A DNA stretch of 8,997 bases from CAUZSN01 sp963582345 (GTDB lineage Bacteria > Planctomycetota > Planctomycetia > Planctomycetales > Planctomycetaceae). The notes beneath the pieces were generated by a model, which was given only the letters and a program-made list of their open reading frames with translations, had not been told where the DNA came from and searched no databases. The stretch is taken from the NCBI GenBank assembly GCA_963582345.1, contig CAUZSN010000108.1:1-8997 (forward strand). Direction: 5' to 3'. Below are positions 1 through 7,203 of this stretch, one piece after another; the first letter of the stretch is position 1, and every line of letters starts with the position of its first letter. The position numbers and the translations under genes are program-made.

Positions 1-165
1 CGTCGGCTTGCCTTGGCACAACAGGGTGTTGTCATCAAACACATCATCTCGGTTCTAGCGGATGATTGTCAAATGACCGTTCAACTGACCTCGATTAATT
101 CGACAAGACGAAACTTGTTATGCGAGCATCTTCTCAAAGAAAATAATACACTGACACGAAATTGA
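1..165 (+). CDS. Possible C-terminal tail of an unrecognised protein, cut by the window edge
   Basis: Frame 1 is open from the first base to a TGA at 163-165, giving 54 codons without a start inside the window. The other two plus frames close within about 65 bases. The predicted tail has a mixed hydrophobic and polar make-up that could be a folded domain end, with the stretches GVVIKHIISVLADD and MTVQLTSIN, followed by an Arg/Leu-rich probable helix and a polar end (KENNTLTRN). I do not recognise the family. It would converge on the M24 gene, whose stop lies 82 bases further on. An open stretch of this length can occur by chance, so the call rests on edge position and protein-like composition only. 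Confidence 0.4.
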   Translation, partial: RRLALAQQGVVIKHIISVLADDCQMTVQLTSINSTRRNLLCEHLLKENNTLTRN

Positions 166-247
166 GACGTGATTACCGTATTGATCGCGGTCCTCAGATG
201 ATGTCACCACCAACGTATTCTCACGCAATACCACTGTCTCCGTATGA

Positions 248-1510
248 TCACAATGAGAGTCCGACAGGAGTGACTGCCTGGCTTCGGTCTTGCGACACCA
301 GTGGTCGGCTTCCGGTGGATGTCACAACGAACGACTGCTCAATGTGGACCGAGCCGATACCCGGCATAAAGACTGCCGCCTCGAGGTTGATCACCATGTT
401 TTCTTCGAGCGGCAAGTCTGACGGCACGTCGATGCAGTCGTCACGGATACGTAGCCCATTATCTGCGACAATAATTGGGTAATCTCGCACCTCCAGACCA
501 AAACCATGCCCATGCGGAAACACTGCGGTTATGCCGTTTGCTTCGAGAGTTTCCCACATCACGTCCCGCACTGTCGACGATTTGACCCCTGGACATAGTG
601 TCTGTGCCGCAGTCGTCATACTGTCAAACAGCGCTGTCCGTCTCGCGAGTAGATCGCCCGATAGCTCACGCATCGCCAACGTCGTCCCGGTATCGGAGAA
701 ATAGTGCTTGTAAATACACCCGAAGTCCACAAACAGAACGTCATTTTCATTCAAAATATAGTCGGGTTCAGCGGCGATGCCCATGCCGTACATTCCATAA
801 TAAAAGTGCTCGAATTCTGCACCCTTTGCGGCTACGGACGCGCGGTAATGTTGTACAAGATCGGCGATTTGTCGTCCGGGTTGAGCCAGCGACAAACTCT
901 CCATCCCTGCCTGTTCGCTTATCTCCGCTGCGCGGCTCATCCGTTTCAGCTCTTCCGGACTCTTGACCATACGAATCATGCGAATGAGATTCGTACAGTC
1001 CTTGATTGTAGCGTCTGGCAGCTGTCGCAAGATCGTCTGTTTCTCATCGTCCGGTAAATCTTCTTTCTCAAGTCCAATACGGGCGCCGGTCAGGTCACGT
1101 CCGTTCAAGATACTTAGCAGCGCTTCTGTTGCTGTCGAATAGTGTTGAGATGAATTGTGAAGTTTGAAGAATCTGGCGGCGTCGCCTGACATTGGACCTG
1201 GTGGCAGCGAGCTGTCCATCGGATCGTCGCCGACGAGGAACAAGTCGTCCACCCACAAATCGGCTGCGTTCACCGCGAACACTGAACCCATCGAAACAAC
1301 GAGCGCCGGTTCACCTTCGAGCGGAAAGACCGCATACGCTTGACACAGCCTGCTCGATGCTCCGGGGACTATCATGTAATCTTTAAATTTCGAATCAATT
1401 CCGCAATAAAAGTCCGTGAAATAAGTTATGTTGACTGGCGACGTCGCCACCAACGCATCTAACTCGAAACGCTTCATGTATTCGATTGCCCGCGACTTGT
1501 TAAAAAGCAT
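248..1510 (-). CDS. M24 family metallopeptidase (Xaa-Pro peptidase-like)
   Basis: The 420-residue product has the two-domain plan of the creatinase/aminopeptidase P branch of M24: an N-terminal creatinase-type domain (about 1-175, with the typical opening LDALVATSPVNITYFTDF at 17-34) and a C-terminal pita-bread domain (about 185-400). The five M24 metal ligands are all visible: D262 in VDFG, D273 in SDTGTT, H335 in HGHGFG, E377 in INLEA and E391 in VHIEQ. No signal peptide or membrane segment is seen, so it should be cytoplasmic. By family knowledge such enzymes cleave Xaa-Pro bonds with two divalent metals, but relatives include creatinase and lyases. Compared by eye with E. coli aminopeptidase P, the auxiliary histidines appear absent: R342 sits where His361 would be and F331 where His350 would be. 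The substrate is therefore uncertain. The start is supported by GAGGAAA eight bases upstream. The gene diverges from the rhamnosidase. Confidence 0.93.
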   Translation of the reverse strand: MLFNKSRAIEYMKRFELDALVATSPVNITYFTDFYCGIDSKFKDYMIVPGASSRLCQAYAVFPLEGEPALVVSMGSVFAVNAADLWVDDLFLVGDDPMDSSLPPGPMSGDAARFFKLHNSSQHYSTATEALLSILNGRDLTGARIGLEKEDLPDDEKQTILRQLPDATIKDCTNLIRMIRMVKSPEELKRMSRAAEISEQAGMESLSLAQPGRQIADLVQHYRASVAAKGAEFEHFYYGMYGMGIAAEPDYILNENDVLFVDFGCIYKHYFSDTGTTLAMRELSGDLLARRTALFDSMTTAAQTLCPGVKSSTVRDVMWETLEANGITAVFPHGHGFGLEVRDYPIIVADNGLRIRDDCIDVPSDLPLEENMVINLEAAVFMPGIGSVHIEQSFVVTSTGSRPLVSQDRSQAVTPVGLSL

Positions 1511-1759
1511 TTATCGTTTCCTCGCATTTAATCTTTCAGATAAGACTGGAATATATTTTCAATTTGTTCGTTTAATATTCAATCGTGTCCGTTGTGAATA
1601 TTGCATATCGAACAAAGAGTATCGAATGACGAGTGAAAAGGCGGAACAATCCGGCACCGAAACCGACGGTTACGACGGTCGAACCCGTGATGGTCTGCAC
1701 CAAGCGTATCACTTGATTGAAGTGTTGCATGATTAAGAGAGCTTTCGATAAGGAAACAA
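1511..1759. promoter_or_regulatory. Divergent intergenic region with AT-rich core and inverted repeat
   Basis: These 249 bases separate the M24 gene (leftward) and the rhamnosidase gene (rightward) and must hold at least one promoter for each unless the right part is coding. The stretch about 1530-1620 is clearly AT-rich against its surroundings. It contains the inverted repeat AATATTCA (1574-1581) / TGAATATT (1595-1602), whose half-site centres are 21 bases apart, i.e. two helical turns. Right of it lies a direct repeat TATCGAA at 1606-1612 and 1620-1626. No convincing pair of -35 and -10 hexamers with normal spacing was found on either strand. A dimeric regulator acting on both genes is an inference. 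Confidence 0.4.
1626..1736 (+). CDS. Possible 36-residue small protein upstream of the rhamnosidase
   Basis: An ATG at 1626 opens a 36-codon frame ending in TAA at 1734-1736, 23 bases before the rhamnosidase start. A weak purine stretch (AAAGAG) lies about six bases before the ATG. The product begins MTSEKAEQSG, is acidic and polar in its first half, and ends in a possible short helix (LHQAYHLIEVLHD); it has no signal peptide or membrane segment. Base composition changes from AT-rich to more balanced close to this ATG, which is what a coding segment would give. The frame also reads through from further upstream, so openness alone is weak evidence. It could equally be 5' leader sequence of the rhamnosidase mRNA. 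Function unknown. Confidence 0.25.
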   Translation: MTSEKAEQSGTETDGYDGRTRDGLHQAYHLIEVLHD

Positions 1760-4700
1760 ATGAATATAAGAAAAACGAGTCTCGTCGTGCTAACTGCATT
1801 GACTCTTGCTTGCAGATCGACCGTCGCCGCGGAGCTAGTCGATTTGCGGTGTGATTACCGTGTGAATCCCTTGGCCGTGGAGCAGCACATGCCGGAATTA
1901 TCATGGCGAATCGCTACGGATCAGGAAGGAGCAGCCCAATCGGCCTATCGCATTCAGGCAGCCACCTCAAAAGACGCTCTGCCAAACGCTGATCTGTGGG
2001 ATAGCAGCTGGGTGGATAGCACTGAAACAACGCACATTCGCTATCAAGGTGACCAGATTCCTGAAACCACACGAGTCTGGTGGCGAGTGCGGGTTAAAGA
2101 TGAAACTGGAAAGTTTTCTAAATGGTCTTCACCAACTTGGTTTGAGACCGGTCTGCGCGATGAGTCCGGCTGGAATAACGCACATTGGATTTCCTGCACT
2201 CGTGAAGTGAAACCGCAATTTGCGCCAAAGGAACTGATGGGACCATGGATTGGTATAGCCGATAATACTGCAGTAACTCCCGAGCTAATGCCTGGATTTC
2301 GTACAGAATTCACATTGCCCAATACGCCGGTTGTTTACGCAGGCGCGTGGTGGGGCTCCACAAAGCCAGCTACTCTTCGGTGCACCGTCAACGGAACAGA
2401 CGCAGAATATGTCCGCAAGGCCGGTGCACCAAAGTTCACCGATTTTTCATTTCACTTGCAGCCGGGTGAAAACCGCATCCAAGTCCAGTTTACTCGAGCA
2501 CGCTTCGATTGTGCCATTGCTTTCGGGATGCAAGTTGTACTGGCGGACGGCACGCAGCGCATCATCAAGTCCTCTGCGAAGTGGCGGATGGTATTTGGGC
2601 AAGAGGATGAGAGGCCTGTTCGTGTTGTTTGCGCCTATGGAGACAAGCCCAACGGCGAGGCGGAAGTCTATTCCCGGGCGCCATTGGCAGCGACATGGTT
2701 TAAAAAGGATTTCGTAATTGACAAGGCGGTCACCGCGGCCCGACTTTATATATGTGGTCTTGGCTATAGCGAAGCATTTTTGAACGGAAAAAAAGTCGGC
2801 GACCACGTACTCGATCCCGGACAAACCGATTACGAAGAAACCGCCCATTATCAGGCATTCGATGTAAGCCGACAGGTTCGGATGGGAACCAACGTGCTGG
2901 CGATTCTCCTGGGAGATGGTTGGTATAACCAAGACCGGGGTTTTTGTACAACAACTCTCGCTTATGGCAAGCCGGGCTTGCGTACATTGTTGACCCTGCT
3001 GTTCGCTGATGGATCCCGACAGCTCGTGACGAGCGATGCCGACTGGATGTGGAAAGAGTCGGGCACCCGCTTGTCGAATGTCTATCTTGGTGACCACGTC
3101 GATTTTCGGCAGGAGCACGACGAATGGCAGGTGCCTGGTTTTCCTTCAGGTTGGCAGGCATCACGGGAGGTGCCGCCATTGAGTCCTCGCCTGACAGCTC
3201 AGGATTTCCCGCCAATCCGAAAAATACGGATGATCGCACCTGTGCGCCAGTGGCAGACGGGTGAGCGAACCTGGGTATTCGACCTGGGACAAAATATCAG
3301 CGGATGGATACGTCTGAAATTTAATGAGCCAGACGGTACGGTATTGCGCGTCCGCTGCACTGAAATGCTGATGCCTGACGGCACACATTTGGCAAATGTA
3401 CCAACGTCATTCTGGTGGTGTCACGGTGCTCCACAACACCATACCCTGTTGTGTGATGGCCAACCTCGTACATGGGAGCCTCGCTTCAGCTATCATGGAT
3501 TTCGCTATTTTGAGGTTCACGGTTTGAGCCACGCGCCGCGTGACGGCGACATCGCTGGCGTGGTCATCCACACGGATGTACCAGTGACGGCCACTTTCGA
3601 ATCAGCCGATCCTTTCCTAGATCGCGTTTTTCAGATGGGCGTGCAGACCCATCTCAATAACATGCATTCGATACTTGAGGACTGTCCCCATCGCGAAAAG
3701 TGCATGTGGGGCGGCGATTTGCATTCTTCCTGGTCAACAGGTTTTTATGCGCTGGACGCAACCACGTTTTACCGTCAACTGGTGAATCTGTATTATACAC
3801 CGCCATTTGCGCCGAACGGCTTGCCAGGCAGAGTCGGGGTTGGCAAGCGAATTACCACACACTCACGGGCTGATTTCAGTTGGTCCGTTTCACCGTTGTT
3901 CCTTGCTTGGCGTCTGTACCAGATTGACGGTGATCTAGACACGACCCGTGCCCATTATCCTCGCATGCTGCACTTCCTGCAGTATTTCGAGAACAACGCG
4001 CCAGGACTGATTCCCAAGCAAGCAGCTCACGGCGATCATTCGGCACCGCCCGATATTGAGCGAACCGAGCAGGACAAAAACCTTATCGCGGCAATGAACT
4101 TCTTCGCCGCTGCGGAGCGATTTGGTGAACTGGCCGAGGCGCTTATGCGCCATGATGATGCTGCCTGGGCTAGGAAACTGGCCCAGCGCATCCGTACGTC
4201 TATTCTTGCAAAATACTACAACGCAAATCAAAACACATTCGGAAATGGTACCCATGACAGTCTGGCACTCGCTTTTGGTCTTCCCGAACGAAAGTACCGA
4301 CAGGCTGTTGCCGTATCTTTTGCCCGGATCTATCGTGACAATGGCGGCAAATTCGACGGAGGGTTTATGTCCTATCATATCTATCCGCAATTGGCGGAAA
4401 ACGGAGAGGTCGATCTGGCTCTGAACATGCTACGCAGTCCTGACTACCCGGGGCTGGCCTGGAGTATTGCCAACTATGATGCAACAACTATCTGGGAGAT
4501 CTTCTGCCTCGACCCGGTCTTGAGAGCAGATCGTTCTCTCAACCACCATGCCATGAATCATCCCTCTGCCTGGTTAATAACGCATCTGGCAGGAATTCAA
4601 GCCGATGCGAACCGACCAGGGTTCCGGCACATTCGTTTGGTTCCCTATACTCCGAACCATCTCGATTGGGTTCGTGCAACGCTTAAGACACCTCATGGAA

Positions 4701-4891
4701 CTATACTAAGCCATTGGGAACAGCAGGATGGAGTTGTTCAGTGGAAAGTTGTCATCCCACCAAATTGCCAGGCAACTCTTCAGATACCTGAACCGGGGAG
4801 AGATTTTAAAATTAATGGAAAGCCTTTCAAACGGAAGGCCTCGAAGATCCGACGTGCGGCTGGAGCATATAGTTTGACGTGGAGAAGGTGA
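1760..4891 (+). CDS. Secreted alpha-L-rhamnosidase, glycoside hydrolase family 78
   Basis: This 1043-residue enzyme should hydrolyse terminal alpha-L-rhamnose from glycans or glycosides by the inverting GH78 mechanism. A Sec signal peptide spans 1-24 (hydrophobic LVVLTALTLA, cleavage after STVAA). Domains in order: fibronectin/Ig-like (about 27-131, with ELSWRI and WWRVRV), an extra beta-sandwich (about 140-305), the rhamnosidase N domain (about 308-450, with NGKKVGDHVLDPGQTDY and GDGWYN), a concanavalin-like domain (about 483-595, with FDLGQNISGW), the alpha6/alpha6 catalytic barrel (about 610-945) and a C-terminal beta domain (946-1036). The catalytic motif DCPHREKCMWGGD covers 641-653. By comparison with characterised GH78 enzymes E646 is the general acid, D641, W650 and D653 line the sugar site, and E913 in TTIWE is the general base; SLNHHA follows as usual. 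AAGGAAA just upstream supports the start. It diverges from the M24 gene. No transporter or rhamnose catabolic gene is in the window, so the natural substrate cannot be named. Confidence 0.97.
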   Translation: MNIRKTSLVVLTALTLACRSTVAAELVDLRCDYRVNPLAVEQHMPELSWRIATDQEGAAQSAYRIQAATSKDALPNADLWDSSWVDSTETTHIRYQGDQIPETTRVWWRVRVKDETGKFSKWSSPTWFETGLRDESGWNNAHWISCTREVKPQFAPKELMGPWIGIADNTAVTPELMPGFRTEFTLPNTPVVYAGAWWGSTKPATLRCTVNGTDAEYVRKAGAPKFTDFSFHLQPGENRIQVQFTRARFDCAIAFGMQVVLADGTQRIIKSSAKWRMVFGQEDERPVRVVCAYGDKPNGEAEVYSRAPLAATWFKKDFVIDKAVTAARLYICGLGYSEAFLNGKKVGDHVLDPGQTDYEETAHYQAFDVSRQVRMGTNVLAILLGDGWYNQDRGFCTTTLAYGKPGLRTLLTLLFADGSRQLVTSDADWMWKESGTRLSNVYLGDHVDFRQEHDEWQVPGFPSGWQASREVPPLSPRLTAQDFPPIRKIRMIAPVRQWQTGERTWVFDLGQNISGWIRLKFNEPDGTVLRVRCTEMLMPDGTHLANVPTSFWWCHGAPQHHTLLCDGQPRTWEPRFSYHGFRYFEVHGLSHAPRDGDIAGVVIHTDVPVTATFESADPFLDRVFQMGVQTHLNNMHSILEDCPHREKCMWGGDLHSSWSTGFYALDATTFYRQLVNLYYTPPFAPNGLPGRVGVGKRITTHSRADFSWSVSPLFLAWRLYQIDGDLDTTRAHYPRMLHFLQYFENNAPGLIPKQAAHGDHSAPPDIERTEQDKNLIAAMNFFAAAERFGELAEALMRHDDAAWARKLAQRIRTSILAKYYNANQNTFGNGTHDSLALAFGLPERKYRQAVAVSFARIYRDNGGKFDGGFMSYHIYPQLAENGEVDLALNMLRSPDYPGLAWSIANYDATTIWEIFCLDPVLRADRSLNHHAMNHPSAWLITHLAGIQADANRPGFRHIRLVPYTPNHLDWVRATLKTPHGTILSHWEQQDGVVQWKVVIPPNCQATLQIPEPGRDFKINGKPFKRKASKIRRAAGAYSLTWRR

Positions 4892-5001
4892 GTGCGGACT
4901 ACTGATTTTTGTCTTCCGTCGTTACATCATGGACCGAACTTCGTCAGGATCAGTATGATCCACACTAGTCAACTGTGGATCGCCAAAACATGGAAGCCAC
5001 A
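4892..5001. other. Short spacer with perfect GGATCA-GTA-TGATCC palindrome
   Basis: The spacer between the rhamnosidase stop and the membrane protein contains a six-base inverted repeat with a three-base loop at 4947-4961. It has no following T run, so it does not look like a standard intrinsic terminator. It could be an operator half-site pair for the downstream gene, a weak hairpin, or chance. Confidence 0.25.
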
Positions 5002-5723
5002 ATGGGCGAGACCTGGACACTGAAGCAGATGATTTTGCGAATGCTGATTGGAGCTCTCTTCTTGAGTGCCCTGATCGGAATTTACGCCTTTCTTTTCGGC
5101 GACTTTTGTGAAACGGAAGCCAAGATTCTGCTCACTACGCTGAGTATTTCCTATTTTAGCGTGACCTCGCTGGCGTGTGCCACCGCGTTCGAAAATAAAA
5201 ATCCCTTCTGCTGACGGCACCGGGACTCGCCAGTGGAATCGTGGGTTTCCTGATGACTATCCCCGCTATTTGGGCAGAGTGTTTCGCCTCAGAACCTTAT
5301 GCTAAGACGACGTTCATCTTCAGCATCGCCTCGTTCTCTTTCGCACAAGTGTGCCTGTTGGCTTTGGCCACTTTGGAGCGGAAATTCCAGTGGGTATTCT
5401 ACTCAGCACTCGTCAGTATCTTCGCATTAGCGCTTCTGATCTCGGAAATGATTGTCTTCGAGACAGGCAATGAATGGCTCATTCGAATTGCTGGTGTACT
5501 CGGAATTCTTGATGGCTGTACCACACTGATGATTCCCGTCTTGTACAAACTAAGCAAAAAACCGGTAAAACGAATGGAGGAAGGACCATTTCGGGAGATC
5601 GACTTGCAATGTCCACGATGCGGCCATCGAGGAATGTTTCTAGTTGGCGCGATCGTCTGTGAAAAATGCTCGTTGAGTATTCGGATCGAAATTGACGAGG
5701 AAGCAAATGTGCCGGTTTCGTGA
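5002..5723 (+). pseudogene. Six-helix membrane protein with C-terminal zinc ribbon, split by a frameshift
   Basis: Two adjacent plus frames together encode one protein. The first, ending at TGA 5212-5214, carries two hydrophobic helices (MILRMLIGALFLSALIGIYA and KILLTTLSISYFSVTSLACA). The second is open from 5199 and carries four more, then a zinc ribbon CPRCG-x11-VCEKC, spaced CX2C-X12-CX2C, before a short acidic tail. Joining them at the A5 run 5197-5201 (one extra A would restore the frame) gives ENKKSLLLTAPGLASG and a continuous protein of about 240 residues. The start is uncertain: GTG 4975, ATG 4990 or ATG 5002. I prefer 5002 because GGAAG lies five bases before it. Similar membrane-plus-ribbon proteins are, to my knowledge, common and uncharacterised in planctomycetes; no function can be named. 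The break may be a true mutation, a sequencing error, or less likely programmed -1 frameshifting, since the local T-AAA-AAT is a poor slippery site. Clean conservation after the break argues for a recent event or error. Confidence 0.72.
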
Positions 5724-5736
5724 AAGAATTCTTCTG

Positions 5737-5777
5737 CCCCGACAAGCAAAAGCTTCTGACCGCCGGTTTGCTCGGGG
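5737..5777. terminator. Candidate bidirectional hairpin between convergent genes
   Basis: CCCCGA (5737-5742) pairs with TCGGGG (5772-5777), and GCAAA (5746-5750) pairs with TTTGC (5767-5771), leaving a three-base bulge and a 16-base loop. It sits in the 98-base gap where the membrane protein gene and the propeller gene converge, the expected place for a shared terminator. There is no T tract on either side, so the role is an inference from position. Confidence 0.3.
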
Positions 5778-5821
5778 TCCTGGCCATGCCATCGTTGACC
5801 GAATTAGAGACAGTAGCAGTC

Positions 5822-7093
5822 CTACTCTGCCTGGACACAATAAAGAAACTTGTCCGAACGCAGTATCAATTGGCCATTGCTGACGGCAGGACTGGCGCTA
5901 AAGTCAGTGTCGTCGGACAGCTTGTTGTGTGCAATCTGCGTTAGCTCTGGCGTTGCTTTGAAAACATAGGTGCCAACGAAACGGCTCACGACGTAAAGCT
6001 TGTCATTGATTAACACTGCCGAAGCATAGAACTCGCCGTTGATTCGCTTTTTGGCCACTTCCTTGCCGGTCTTGACATCAACACAATAGGCAATGCCGCG
6101 ATCGTTGATCCAGTAGAGATGACCTTTGTGCAGAACCGGGGACGGCACGTAAGATCCTCCACTCGCTGACCAAAGAACGTTGGATGCCGTCACATCACCT
6201 TTCCCGCCAGTGCGGATCGCTGCCCGGCCGCCACTGCGACCACCGATCACGTAAACGATGCCGTCCCGGCTAACCACGGTAGGGCAGGAATTGGTGTCCA
6301 CCTGCGTCTCGGCGTACCAGTTGAGTTTTCCGTTGTCGGGATTCAGGCTCCAGACTTCGTAGGGAACCGAAATCACAAGCTCATCTGTGCCCTTTGAATT
6401 TTTGACAACCAACGGCGTGCAATAGCATCTTGACAGACTCGCGGCTTCCGCCTTCCATAGTTCTTTGCCGGTTTTCTTGTCTAGTGCACGAATTGATTCG
6501 CTCTCGGCGCCAGAAGTAACAATTAGGCGATCCTTGTACAAAATCGGACTGGCACCGGAGCCAAACATTGTAGAGTTTTCTTGACCAACGTTTTTCTGCC
6601 AAAGCTGCTTTCCCGTCATGTCAAAGGCTAGTACGCCCGTGTTGCCGAACAAAACATAAACTCGCTCACCATCGCTGACCGGTGTATTCGATGCATAACC
6701 GTGACGAATTCCAAACCCTGGGGCACGGACCTCGGGCGCCGCGGATGGTACGACTTTCGACCAAACAACCTTGCCATCACGATTTTGGACGCAGACGAGA
6801 TGACGCTTGAGCTTCTTGAGATCGCCATCCGCATCGGAATAACAAGTGACGAAAACGTAATCTCCAACCACGATGGGACTAGAAAACCCTTTTCCGGGCA
6901 TCTTGAGTTTCCATTTGAGGTTTTTCGTGTCAGCCCACTCGATGGGAACGTTTTCGTCGCTGCTGAACCCTTCACCAGTCGGCCCACGAAAGCATGGCCA
7001 ATCAGCGGCTTTGAGATGGGAAGAGAAACAAATGTAAAGGCTGGCAACGAACAAAACGCCGCGACAACCCTGACTGCGAGACAAAATTGTCAT
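5822..7093 (-). CDS. Secreted PQQ-type beta-propeller repeat protein
   Basis: The 423-residue product has an N-terminal signal peptide (hydrophobic VLFVASLYICF at about 13-23, likely cleavage after HLKAA near 30), then DWPCFRGPTGEGF, the signature that opens many planctomycete PQQ-like (outer membrane BamB-like) propellers. About seven to eight blade repeats follow, each with a strand such as SSPIVVGDYVFVTC, a turn of the type D-x-x-TGK and a Trp: KTGKELW near 207-213, MTGKQLW near 159-165, NPDNGKLNW near 251-259, VKTGKEVA near 340-347. The fold usually serves as a protein-interaction or lectin-like scaffold; no enzymatic motif or heme site is seen, and quinone binding is not implied by the repeat. 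The same frame is open to TTG 7207, but I chose ATG 7093 because it places the signal peptide at the N terminus and has GTGAG seven bases upstream. It converges on the split membrane protein gene. Confidence 0.9.
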   Translation of the reverse strand: MTILSRSQGCRGVLFVASLYICFSSHLKAADWPCFRGPTGEGFSSDENVPIEWADTKNLKWKLKMPGKGFSSPIVVGDYVFVTCYSDADGDLKKLKRHLVCVQNRDGKVVWSKVVPSAAPEVRAPGFGIRHGYASNTPVSDGERVYVLFGNTGVLAFDMTGKQLWQKNVGQENSTMFGSGASPILYKDRLIVTSGAESESIRALDKKTGKELWKAEAASLSRCYCTPLVVKNSKGTDELVISVPYEVWSLNPDNGKLNWYAETQVDTNSCPTVVSRDGIVYVIGGRSGGRAAIRTGGKGDVTASNVLWSASGGSYVPSPVLHKGHLYWINDRGIAYCVDVKTGKEVAKKRINGEFYASAVLINDKLYVVSRFVGTYVFKATPELTQIAHNKLSDDTDFSASPAVSNGQLILRSDKFLYCVQAE

Positions 7094-7203
7094 GATTTGA
7101 CTCACTTTAAAAGTGTGGAGAGTAGCCGCTGGTGCTATCTCCAATTGGCGACAATCACAACGAGTTTGTTTCGACAAGTTCTCCACACTATTCCGGCCAG
7201 GCA

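Noticed and set aside
704..1057. Plus-strand frames inside the M24 gene
   Set aside because: They are antisense to a region containing conserved M24 metal ligands and show no independent coding evidence.
1776..1825. Lipoprotein signal for the rhamnosidase (Cys18)
   Set aside because: The residues before Cys18 are LTLA, with Thr at -3 where a lipobox normally has Leu, and a good signal peptidase I site (TVAA) follows at 21-24.
2447..3118. Long minus-strand frame (223 codons) inside the rhamnosidase
   Set aside because: It lies wholly antisense to conserved GH78 domains, has no ribosome binding site, and its product has no recognisable fold or motif.
5720..5944. Plus-strand 74-codon frame starting with GTG that overlaps the stop of the membrane protein
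   Set aside because: The coupled-looking GTGA overlap is tempting, but more than half of it is antisense to the conserved end of the propeller gene and no ribosome binding site is evident.
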